DNA of 64,000 nt, taken from assembly GCF_014805625.2 (NCBI RefSeq), contig NW_023998453.1:888921-952920 (forward strand), in the 5' to 3' direction. Source of the stretch: Glossina fuscipes (lineage: Eukaryota > Arthropoda > Insecta > Diptera > Glossinidae). Below, piece after piece: positions 37,925 through 49,157 of this stretch. The stretch's first letter is position 1; the number at the start of each line of letters is the position of its first letter. The position numbers and the translations under genes were made by a program. The notes below the pieces were generated by a model. It had not been told where the DNA came from. It ran no database searches and saw only the letters and a list, made by a program, of their open reading frames with translations.

Positions 37925-38314
37925 TATGTATATATTTTATATTTATAATGTGATTTAATTTAATTCACAAAAATATCATAGTTTCTTTTCTTATTAATTT
38001 TTATAAATTTCAACTAGACAAATATTATATATGCTTGACTAAAAAAAAAAAAAATAAGAAAGAGGAAAATTCGAAAAATAACTAAAAATACCGAAGCGTG
38101 CGTGCGGTGTAGGTAATGTATACAATAGTAATATATATATATATATATATTCATATTTATATATATAGATGTACATACAAATATATTTAAATATCCTGTA
38201 TGTGCCATAAGTGCATTTTATACTTTAGTTAATATATGATAACAGCTCTGTAAAAAAAAAAAAAAAAAAACTTTCACGAAACATGACCAAATTCAAAAAG
38301 AATAGTTGATATTT

Positions 38315-41300
38315 TTATTGTTTATTATTTTTCGAAAAATTATGTGAAGCCCAATTAAGTGATGTCTTCCAGGAATTGGCTAAAGCCTCGCTAAATTTTG
38401 AACGAAAATGTTCTCGAGCCTTCTCCGTAGTATATTCCAAAACCTTCAAAATAGAAAGAACGCAAACATTTTATATAAATTTATTTAAATAAGAAATTAT
38501 TTATATAAAAAACATACCAAAGTCTCTTTTAAATAATTTAAATCTTTTTCTGATGATAGTTCTGGCAATCCGGTCGATATCATCATACTAAACAATGATA
38601 GTATAAGGCAGCCATGTTTGCGTAAAATTAAAAATGCCTTTATGTAAAGCAAATATAATTAAGTTGTTTTAAAAAATGTTTAAATATTCAAATTGACAAA
38701 CCTACCTGCTCGCATTTATCTTGAAAATAACGAAATTCTTCGGCCATACGATCGCCCCGACCTTTGTTAATAACATAGACAAAATCATGAGTCAAAACGA
38801 ATGGTACACGTTCACGACGCACGCCAAATTTCTCTTTAAAATGACCCAATATATGTCCAAAGTCAATATGAAATAGCTACGAAACGGATGTGAGATAAAT
38901 TTTTTTCATGTTACAAATCAAGACAAATTGCATTAGTAATTTACCTGACCGTTCCGCTTAACCATAATGTTATCCGAATGTCGATCGGCTACGCCCAGTA
39001 CATAGGTGGCAACACAGTAGCCTGCACAAGATAGTGTAAACTCATTAATCGCTTTATTCATTTCTTCTTCAGTTCTATTGTATTCCTTTAGCCAACTATA
39101 GAGAGAGCCTTTTTTGAATGGTGATGTCGCTGAAAACATTCCTTTTTCTTTTTGTATATTCGCAATTGTTTCGGCATTTAATACAACTTCAATCATGCCC
39201 AAACGCCTTTCCATACTAATGCAATTGTAGATATTCATGCGGAAATCCAATCTATAACAAAGAAGTAAGAAAGTTACATTCGGCGGTGGCCGAATCTTGC
39301 ATGTCCATCATGCCCATCACTATGCTTGTCACATTCTATTCGCCAAGTTCTTTCATTTAATACCCATATCGCTGATATTATTAAGAAAAAATTAGCCCAA
39401 TTTTAGGCAGATAATATATCTTGATTTGAGTAGTGTACAAAACAACATTAAACATTCTATTCTGTCTTTTTTGTCTTATGATTTTTATCTTATGAATAAG
39501 AATAAAACCTCAAAAGAGTGAACAAAATAAAATTTAATTACTTGCAGCTTTTCGTGGGCACGGCCGATTGTTTCCGATTATTTTGGACCTAGAGAATAGA
39601 ATATCCCGTAAGGCTAATGTGGAAAGTTTCAGCCTAGTAGCTTTAATAATTTCCGAGTAACGAACAAAAATCCAAAAACTTTTGTTAAAAAAAACCGAGT
39701 TGCGTTCAGTTTACGCTCCACTGCGCACTTCTGCTCTGACCAATTTGGTCCATTTTTAGTAGCCACCTGCGTGCAGAAGCTTCCAATGTTTCTTCCAAAT
39801 TTGAAATCATTTTTGCGACCAGGAGAGTACAAAGAACGCACACTATACATACACACAGACGGACAGACATGGTTGAATACGCTCAGAATTTCACGCTGAT
39901 CAATAATATATATATTTTTAATAGGATCTCTGAAGCTTCCTTTTGGATGTTATATATGTTATGAAAAAAAAAAAACAAAATGAGTATACCCTCACAGTGA
40001 TGGGTATAATAACAATAAACAAAAAAATTGTTTTAAAATAAAAATTTCGCTCTGCTATTTTCAATAATATTAATCATTTACAAATTGGAATAATGCTATT
40101 TATGATAGGGTCCTCCCAGAGATCACATATATCTGATATAATCTTAATATATATAGCTTAAAGAAAGTGTGAATGTTGTGGTAGACGTGGACTTACCCTT
40201 CATTTTTCCATAACTGATCCATAACTCTTAGCATTTGCAAAGTTAACATATCTTGCCTTAGATCATCACCATTTTTAAATATTATATAAATATCATTACA
40301 ATTTTGGTCGGCATTTTCGAATACAATCCAAAGTGGCCGCATTTTTGAATCCATTACTTTGCATTTTTCTGGTTTAACACCTTTGCAACGAAAACTAGGA
40401 TTCAATGGATTCTGTATGCTTTGGAAGACACCGCTGTTGCGTTGATTGTGTAAAAAATCCTGCAATAAATTGCGTACTTTATCTTTACTACCTTTTTTAG
40501 CTAACATTGAACCTTGTTTCAATTTTTCAAGGGCATGCAATTGTTTACGTAAAAGCGGGACGTGCGGCTTGCAACCTTTAAGATAAGCTTCAAGCAGTAA
40601 ACCAAATCGTGTTTGCATAGACGGTGTTTGCATTTCAGAACGCAAATGCCAGAAGAAATAATGGCCGATACGTTGATTACGCAAAGCCCGTTCAAGTACA
40701 AAGGAGACAAGAGCGCAATCAAGATATGATTCGTGTTTCATGGCTTGCACAAGTTGCAACAAATACAATAACAGTTCCTCATCTCTATAATAAGAAAAGG
40801 AAAGTGATTAAGGATGAGATAAATTTTTTTTATTTTTATAATCGCCACGACGATATGTGCTCGATAAGTTTCCCACATATTCCAAATCAAATTCTTTGGT
40901 AAGTTAGTAGCTTCTCTGCAAACTAAAAGCTTTATTTACATACTCCTTGTATGCATGGGGTGTTTTTCTAATCCCAGGCAAAATTTTTTTTAACTTTGCA
41001 GGAAGCTTTAAAAATTGAAAATTAAATCAAAATCTCCTTAACTAAAGGCTGTAGAATATTAGTTAAAATTATTTGGCATCAAGGACATTGGCAATAAGCC
41101 GACCGAAAAAACATTTCATTCATTTTTTAACAATAACAAATTTGTTTTTTTGGATGATTTTCGGGATGATTTTATCACACGCTCAGACGGACATATGTAA
41201 ATGCATATCGCGCTAATCACGCTGAACCAAAGTATAGGTACTTTATAGTGTTTCGTTTATCTATTTCTATGCAGGAAAATGTACACGATCAAATATCTAT

Positions 41301-43547
41301 CTTATGGTGGCTTGTAAAGAATATCATTAATTTACTTTAATAAACGCAGACATCGTATAGCGAAATTGCGTACCGCAGGATCAGGATAAGCATAATCTAA
41401 AAGTTCTAATGATCTTTCGACAGAAATAGTGGGCCATTGTTTTAGCAGAGACCACATTTCGGCCACTTCATCACGCTCGTTCCAGTTAACACAGTGCAGG
41501 AGTATCGATAATTCTTCGGGTACTTCTTCTTTTATATCGTATCTGCGGTAAAGCTTAAGTAAATAACTAATGACTATTAATTAGCGAATGATAATTTTCA
41601 TACCTTTTGGCCCATATATCGTTCCGGTCTTGATCATGCATTTCAAAGATTTTATTAATGCTGCGCAAATACTGTGACAACATTTGGCTCACACTTATTG
41701 AAGCATCTTCAGTGTTGCTGCGACTTAATGTTTCATTATTAGCCAAATGAGATGCATGCAGTAATACCAATTCCTCTGAAGGATATTGTATGTTATCATA
41801 ACCATAACTGAAACGGGATAATTAATTAATTATTAAATTTTTCTGCGTAATTTAAAAAAAAACTTTATTCGTTTTTGTTATACTTATGGAATGTGAGTTG
41901 TATGACAGCACATTCATCTTTACGTGGATTCGGTTCAATTGTGCCAAGCGGATGGAAGATCTCATCTGATTGTATATCATCGGCATAGGTCCACGTATAC
42001 AAGTTTAATAAGCCCTTTTTCAATTGATGCTTATAATCAAATAATGTAGTATTAACCCAAGCCAATGGATTTATACTAACATTACTATCTTTATAAATTG
42101 TACCGTCTCTACTACTACTGGTATTTGACGATTTTTTCGATCGTGTTGTTTTTGTCACCTCATAGATGACAATACATAAACGCGTCATACGGGGTAAATT
42201 TTGCATTTGTATATCGAATGCAATATCTTGCTCGAACGTAAATGAACGATTATTACTACTGGGTATATCGGTTGAATGATGAGCACATAATCTACGTTCG
42301 CCATGATATAAACCAATATGTATGCCGATTTTTATACCACGCACTAAATCACAATTAACATTATCGATACGTTGCAGACGTAAACGGAACGGTTGCTCGA
42401 TATCCCAAGACATTTTTATTTTACGTTTGGCCAGAGTCGCAGTCGTTAACTCGTTGTTAGTTTGATTTTGTAAACGCAAACTATCTGGTTTTGGTGGGCG
42501 TTTGGGGGCAGCATTCAGTTCTTGTTTATAGCTTATATAAGACTGTAGAGTATGTATAGGTTTTAGCACAACATTAGGTACGTCAGAACCGGACAAACTT
42601 TCCTGCATTTACCCAAAATTCATTTAAAAAATTTAAAATTAGTCAATTTCTTTCTCTCAAAATTGCACAATTTACACACCTGTATATAGATGAATTGTAT
42701 TAAGGGATAATCACCGAACAAATATTCGTCACGGCCGCGCACTTTTAATATATAATCGGAAGCACGATCGCTTACTTTTATCTGCGATTTACGTACTTTC
42801 GATAGAGCCGAATCGATTAAAGTTTTCGGTGTATGATTTTCATTGACTTGTATTGTAAATGATGTCTCGTCATTCTCCAGCTTGACTACTATTAGAAAAT
42901 TCGAATTTTTTAAGCGTGCCTTAATAATTTCCGGCATTACGGGCGTATTCGCTAACCGCATGGGATTCTCGTATAATAATTTTTCGGACCAACTGAATTT
43001 TGAACGTTCCAATTCAATTTCATCGCATAAGAGAGTCATTCGTTTACGAAAGTCATCTTCTTCAGGACTACGTTGCGAGCTGTATTCTTCAAAAGATTTA
43101 CCGATCATATTGCTAACCATTTTCGATAATTCATAATCGCTAGAAATAGCGGTGGCTTCACTGCGTTCGGTTAAGCGAATAAGGCAAAAATAAGGCTGCA
43201 GATCGCATAAGCGTTTCGATTCATCGGTAAATGGTTCTATGCTAGCAAAATTCGTTATACCACTGACTTCGTAATTGCAAGAATCCTTTATAAGAGTATA
43301 TAAGGGATAATTTTTGGAATATTTTATGGCCTCCTGAAATTCAAAACAAGAAAACGAGTACAGAATTTTATTTGTTTTTTTAAATACTTGCGAAAATAAT
43401 TACCAATTTAATATCTCTGATGGTGGATGTGGAAGGCATATGGAGTAACATCATTAGTCCATTGGGCAGAAAGACCATTATATGGACATCCGGTGGATCG
43501 TTTTTCCAGATGTCAAATGAAAATGATGAAATACTCAGCGGTGACAT
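38315..43547 (-). CDS. Pi3K92E: Class IA PI3-kinase catalytic subunit (Dp110)
   Basis: Makes PIP3 from PIP2 at the plasma membrane downstream of the insulin receptor and p60. Ten coding exons join in phase: 43547-43404, 43333-42680, 42602-41884, 41807-41604, 41542-41336, 40784-40197, 39251-38945, 38876-38706, 38637-38518, 38443-38315. The total is about 1080 aa (Drosophila 1088). Start [19 protein letters not shown] leads the adaptor-binding domain. The Ras-binding domain is about 190-290, C2 about 330-490, and helical domain about 520-700 ([20 protein letters not shown]). The kinase domain has [30 protein letters not shown], catalytic [12 protein letters not shown], and activation loop [20 protein letters not shown]. 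The C-terminal tail keeps a membrane-contacting Trp ([15 protein letters not shown]). A GTTGCAG acceptor at about 43594 shows a 5' UTR exon upstream. All key residues are present. Confidence 0.97.
39270..40015. mobile_element. Probable degraded repeat element in a Pi3K92E intron
   Basis: The 945-base intron between exons 6 and 7 holds sequence unlike its neighbours: CGGCGGTGGCCGAATCTTGC near 39280, AGACGGACAGACATGG near 39859, and GAGTATACCCTCACAGTGATGGGTATAAT near its end. Such phrases recur in dispersed repeats of flies as I know them, but no ORF, clear terminal repeat or target duplication is preserved. Related phrases occur near 28020, 41190 and 62715. Confidence 0.35.
40785..41335 (-). 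other. Pi3K92E: Pi3K92E intron 5, 551 bases
   Basis: Bounded by GTAAAT and TTATAG. Contains a CTCAGACGGACATATG phrase like that of the repeat in the next intron. Nothing coding was seen. Confidence 0.6.
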
Positions 43548-43966
43548 TCTTTTTCCTGTTGTAGATGTTGTTTATGCCGTCGTCGAAGCTAACCTGCAAC
43601 AGCAAAAAAAGACATGAAAATAAATAGTAAGTATTAACTTGTTGTCTTTATATATTTTTGTATTTTTGGAGCTGAAAGTAAGATGTAGTATTAAATAAAA
43701 ATTTATCTCAATTTTGTTACTGTTATTATACTTTTCTATTTCTGACTGTTAACCTAAAAAAAAAAAAACAAAAAAAAAGGAAAAATGCTGTATCACACCA
43801 CTACTTATTAGCCTAATTTCCTTTTTGTGTTTTTACTCCTGTTGTAATGAAATAGTTTTTATTAAAAACACGCGCAAGCGCATATATTAAAATTTATTTA
43901 GGGTACTATAAATACTACATCCACTCACTTGCAAAGCCCACACACTCTTTTGGTACCCTTTGAAGC

Positions 43967-44335
43967 CTACAAATTAATATCAATGCTCGTATACTCATTG
44001 TTGTCACTTATGATGTGTTTCATACGATGATGCAGTTGTTGTTGTTCTCTTTTAAACTTTGCCTTTATTATTTTTAGTTTTCTATATGTAAAACGGACAT
44101 AGATGATAGTTTCATTTCTAGTACGTCGCCAGTTAAGATGTTTGCACTTAACGTTGCCATGAATGGGAAAGCGGTAAATAGAACAAAAAAGTGCGCAAAT
44201 AAAGCCCACAAAATTACTATTGGTTCCATTGCTAGCAGCACAAATCACATAAGTTTCATTCTTCACGTTTGGCTGTTTAGTCAATGAAGCAGAGGGAAAC
44301 ATCCAGGTAAGGAGTAAGAAAAACACATTGACCAT
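43967..44335 (-). CDS. Small ORF with signal-peptide-like start, unknown
   Basis: A 122-codon frame starting MVNVFFLLLTWMFPSASLT, a good signal-peptide shape, then an N-glycosylation-type segment (NVKNETYV, NGTNSN). A second hydrophobic segment follows (NFVGFICALFCSIYRF), then a basic C-terminal part (RKLKIIKAKFKREQQQL) and an acidic end. This could be a small membrane protein. It lies on the Pi3K92E strand about 420 bases upstream of that start codon, so it may instead overlap the Pi3K92E 5' leader. No family recognised. Confidence 0.3.
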   Translation of the reverse strand: MVNVFFLLLTWMFPSASLTKQPNVKNETYVICAASNGTNSNFVGFICALFCSIYRFPIHGNVKCKHLNWRRTRNETIIYVRFTYRKLKIIKAKFKREQQQLHHRMKHIISDNNEYTSIDINL

Positions 44336-46323
44336 ATTTATTCAATACTTAGACACTGCAACAGCTCATCTATCCACATAAACACACTTAAGTGTACGTA
44401 TATTTGCAAGGAATGCAGTTTAAAAAAATTAAACGATTGTTGTTAATAAACGTTGTCTCAGAATTTGTTTTTGCGGTAGCACTATATAAACGCACAAATA
44501 AACGCAACAAAAATTGCATTTAAAATTTTTTGCTTACTTTTAATAGTAAATCTCCTTATGCTGGTACGTTTATCGTTTCAATAACTATATTTTAATGTTT
44601 TCCTTTTCACAATAATTAGAGCGCAACCTCAATATTTTCCCAAGAAAAAAAAGTCTTCCTTTTTGTTTTATTTCAAAGCTTTTCTGCACACATATTTTGC
44701 ATTTTAACAAAATCGACATATGCTTTGAATCATATAAGAATATATTCGTGTATAAATCATAGCTTTTTCTTACAATAAATTATATTTCTTATTAGTAGTT
44801 AAACTTGTAATTTAATTTAATAAAATTTTTTTTTAGTAAATCTGTCGCTTGCAGTTCTTTTCTGCTGTTTTTAACTGTGTGCGTATGTGTTGTGTCGTTA
44901 TTGGTTTTATACATTGCACATAGTAGCCAATAACCCAAAATTTTTTCATTCGACAAAATAAAATCTTCATACGATTATTTAAAAGCGAAGGATTGAAAAA
45001 GAGTAACTAAAGAATTTTAAATGCATTAAAAAATTTTTTTAATAGATTATCATCAAAGCCGACTATTCCAATTAGTTTCTATACGAGTTATTTCAAAAAA
45101 TTTCAAAAGGTCGAATGGTTGTAGTCAATTTTTATACGATTCTTTTTTGTTTCTCTTGATTCCTTTAAATAATAATTTTGAAACGATCTGGTAAGTTTTC
45201 AAATAATTTTTCCATTTGAGTACGTTAACAATCCCACTTTTAATATCCTATACGTATACGAAAGCTGATCGTCGTAAAATGTTTTAGTAAATGGTAAACA
45301 TTGTTTGTAGTGCTCTGAGCGAGATGCAATAAAAATTTTATTTAAAAAAACTACTTAATAATGCACAAGTAAAATGTAGAAATCATAGAGTAAAGAATTA
45401 CTAAAAAGAATTAAATTTGATTTGATTGAAAAGTGAAACAAGCTATTGAAATTTCGAAAATATGAGTGATTCTGATGAAGGTGATTTAAAATAATTAAAT
45501 TTTAATCATTCTCCATGCATATATTCTTCACAAAATTGCAAAGAAATACTTTCTATTTCTATTTGGAAGGAAAAAGTTTATATTTCAATCGCAATAAATT
45601 TATAATTAACTATTTATTCTATTGTTTTCGCTTAAAAAAAGAATCTGAAATGATATTTTTGAGATGAAACATATATATATATATATATAACCGTAAGAAT
45701 TAAAAAACGTCAATTTGCGTGTTGTATTGAGCAATTATTCATTTAAATTCAGCATTTCCTGTTTATAATTAAAAACTATGCAATAAAATAGTTGTATATT
45801 TATAGTATAACGCTCTTGTTCTAATGTGCAATGATTATTGGAAAAACGCATAGAAAGAAATGCGTGCGACTTGACTTCTCTTCATAAAGTAGTCTTGAAG
45901 TAAGAGAGAAATAGAAGTAAGAAGTAAGCAAATTCTCTCATGCAGAATTGTTAGAACAAATATGAAGACCAAATTGAAATGGCAAAAAAAGACGATCAAT
46001 ATATCCTATTATTATACCCTACATCACTTCTGCTTCAATGTATATTAGGTTTATGGGAAAGCACGCAAATCCAAGAAGGACTTCAAATAGATTCCTAATC
46101 GACCTGAACTTAGCTAATTCATGCTTTTGTCTTTCTGTCACTGGAGCACGTTTTGGCGCAAGGACGAACATTATTAACGATATTATTATTTAAAAAAAGC
46201 ATTTATATGAAATTGGTTTGCACTTTTCAAAATTTCTCGACAAAAACCATTGAATAATTTTATTTTAGTATAGTAACATTTCATGGAAAGTATGGGTCGT
46301 AAAAGCCAATTCTTTTTGGAGAC

Positions 46324-46349
46324 GTAAAGTAAAGTAAAGTAAAGTAAAC
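46324..46349. repeat. GTAAA pentanucleotide repeat
   Basis: About five tandem copies of GTAAA. Confidence 0.9.
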
Positions 46350-49157
46350 TCTTATGCGTCAAAAAGGTAAGATTTTTAATAGTTTTTAAAGAAAATTGGT
46401 CCATAAAAGAAATCTGGCATAGAAATTAACAAATTTGGATCATATAGGGAGGTTTTGCGGAACCTACTCCAAAAAGTAACTTTCCATAGTAACAAAGTCT
46501 TAATTTGTAGTTTTATGCGATAAAGAATAATAAAATCAAGCAAACAGGGAAACAAAATGTCAAATTTGCACAAGTTATTGTCTTTCCTTGGTTATCTTTC
46601 TTGTGTAACACTTAAGGATAAGAATATATCAGTAACCTTTTAATGCTAATACTCCTACGTTGAATGGTACGTCGCAAGATATAAAATCCCATATAACAAC
46701 GTTTGGGCTTCTTAGCCTATATTTTTTATTTATCTGATTTCTCCTATATTGATTAATATCTCATGCATTTCTTCTGCTCCTTCGTAGATCTTCGAATCTG
46801 ATTTTGTTTTCAGTGATTTCCGAATCTATTTGCTTCAATTGAAGGAGTTACGTGTGTCGTTAGTATGTCGTTATGAACTGAAAATATTACGACAAGCGGC
46901 ATAAGTGGTTGTATGTCAACAGTGCTTCTATTCTTCTGATATCGCATTGAGAGTAAACTTCGTTTTATCTCAGGAGGATAACTGAAGGCGAATAATAGTG
47001 AATGCATTAAAACGCTCTATAAACATTCTCACAAAAAATAAGGCTTTATACGATTAATTTGAAATATTTTATTATGAAAGTTGGTCCAGGATTGTGATTT
47101 AATCATATAAAAAGATTTGTATGACGGATTTATACGCAAGCTTTATTTTTTTGTATTTGGTCGGCGAAGAGTTTTATTAACTGAAGAGGTAAAGTTGTGC
47201 GATCGCGATGCATGAGTTAGGTTAGTAAGTCATTGGGTTCGACACTATGTCCCGAGAAAAGCGTGGACTCTTGGGAAGTAATCGCTTTAAGCAATAAATC
47301 CTTATTGGCTACGTTTTTAGGTAGAAGGGGCAATCGGAAGTTTTATATTGTAAACGCAAACAATTCTTTGTACTCACCTATACCTAATTTGGACTACTTA
47401 AGTGTACTTTGGACTACTTAAGTCACCGTATATAAGCATTCTCATGATAATGCTTGTAATGCTTGCATAACAAAAAAACCTGAATGTTCTTGTGATGAAA
47501 ATTTGTTCATGATGGTAATTTGACATAAAAATTAAATGGATCAAGTTTGAACCACATGACACTACTCTAGATAAGATTTCTCATGAATAATAAGTCCTTC
47601 AGAAAAAGGTTTAATTTTTAATATTTTATGGTGAAAATCGGCACATAATAGCAATTAAACAAAACAACTGTCGGTATGGAATATGGATCAAATAGGTCAA
47701 TTTTTTGACACCTTCAACATTTATAGGGGTTATCATGGAAAGCAAGCCGTTATATGGAGAGAGAGAGAGGGAGTTTGAATAAAGCTTGGTAAATTTGGAT
47801 CACGTCATGTGATTTCTTGGGCGCTCTTCAATATTCTGGCTTTCATGAAAATCGTGCGTAATTTTTCCTGTATTATTACTAAATCGCGCGAGTAATTGTA
47901 CGAGGTGAACTGGCACAGGTTACGTAACGTTCAGCCTTGCTACACTGTTATGTCCTTACTGGTTTTCCACTTAGTAATAATTGGCTTCTCGAAAGACTTC
48001 TAATCTAATTCATCAAGTTCAAGGTCATTTTTTAAACAATTCTTCAATAAACTCTTGAATAACTAATAGGAATTAAAGTTAAGCTGCCTATTGATAGTTT
48101 GACAGTTTATTAGTTCAACATATTTGCGAGTGCTAAGTGAAGTAAAGTAATCTATAAAACAATTCATTATTGTTCTAATTAAATTTAATTAACTCAGCTA
48201 AGTGATAGTAAATTAATATCTAACAACTAGTTGATTAGTAAATGAACTATGAATGAGCTCTTGATGGTTTAAAGTTTAAATGTCAAGCCATAAACAATTG
48301 AAATGAAAGAAAGAAAGTAAAAGCCGAGTTATAAGAGAATATCACATTTAATTTATTGCTGCTATATTTTTGTGTTAAGGTTAAGTTAACTTATGCGCAG
48401 GCAAGGTTTACATGTTTTTAATTTTTATCTTCATTTTTATGCAAATATCTTATAACCGCAAAGCATGCAAAGATATATGCAGTCTTTGCAGTCTTATGCT
48501 TACGCACATTGTCTTACGTATCTACGTATCATTCATTCATTCATGCAGTCATGCATAGATGCATGCAAGATGCATGTATCATCATTGATTCCCATCGTTT
48601 ACCACTCGAAGTGTATATTATATCGGCTTAGGTTTACTATTTACAATGATATTTGTTGCCTTGAAGGATTTCTATAGTTACAGTTATTAGCGCAATACAT
48701 ATAGCGTTATAGGTATATCGGATCGATCGATACCACATGAGAAGCAACATGAGAAGCACGTGCAACAGTTGTTTGTTTACCAACAAAGTGCGTGTCTTGC
48801 GCAGTTATCGTGACATGAAATTTATAGGTGTTTTGCTGTTGTGATTGCTGCTTGCGTTTGCTTTCAATTCTATTATATCTTTTGCTTATGAATGAAATTG
48901 TTGGCGAAGTTAACGACAATTGATTTTTAACCAAATCAACGAAAGCTCATATGTTTTTTTTTTGTTTTTCGTTGAAGTAATGTTAAGCAGTTAGCTGCCT
49001 CATTTTCAATGTAAGGTTTCACGTCTCGAAACCATATTAAAATAAATGAATACGGGATCTTTTAAAAGTGATTTTGGAAAAATTGAATTAACAAATTTTT
49101 GAAAATATTTCAATAAAAGAAAAAAACAAAAAAAAAAAAAAAAAAAAAGGAACATAA

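Larger units (their letters stand above)
28258..38314. other. 10-kb low-complexity region, Hairless and Pi3K92E 3' sides
   Basis: No gene recognised. AATAAA occurs right at the Hairless stop and again further on. The region is unusually rich in simple sequence: 48 A at 30522-30569, 26 T at 30627-30652, a CT run at about 32568-32590, AT runs at 34004-34031 and 37882-37918, and a long T run at about 36269-36292. The frames here are homopolymer-driven and not coding-like. Part of it must be the Hairless 3' UTR, and the right end the Pi3K92E 3' UTR. Confidence 0.6.
43548..49157. other. Intergenic region between divergent Pi3K92E and Lrrk
   Basis: About 5.6 kb that must contain the promoters and 5' UTRs of both genes. 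Seen in it: a probable Pi3K92E 5' UTR exon (right of the acceptor at 43594), the small ORF at 43967-44335, a GTAAA pentanucleotide repeat at 46324-46349, and an imperfect GATCGATC-type palindrome near 48720. No other frame with coding character was found; the 60-75 codon frames here look random. Confidence 0.55.
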
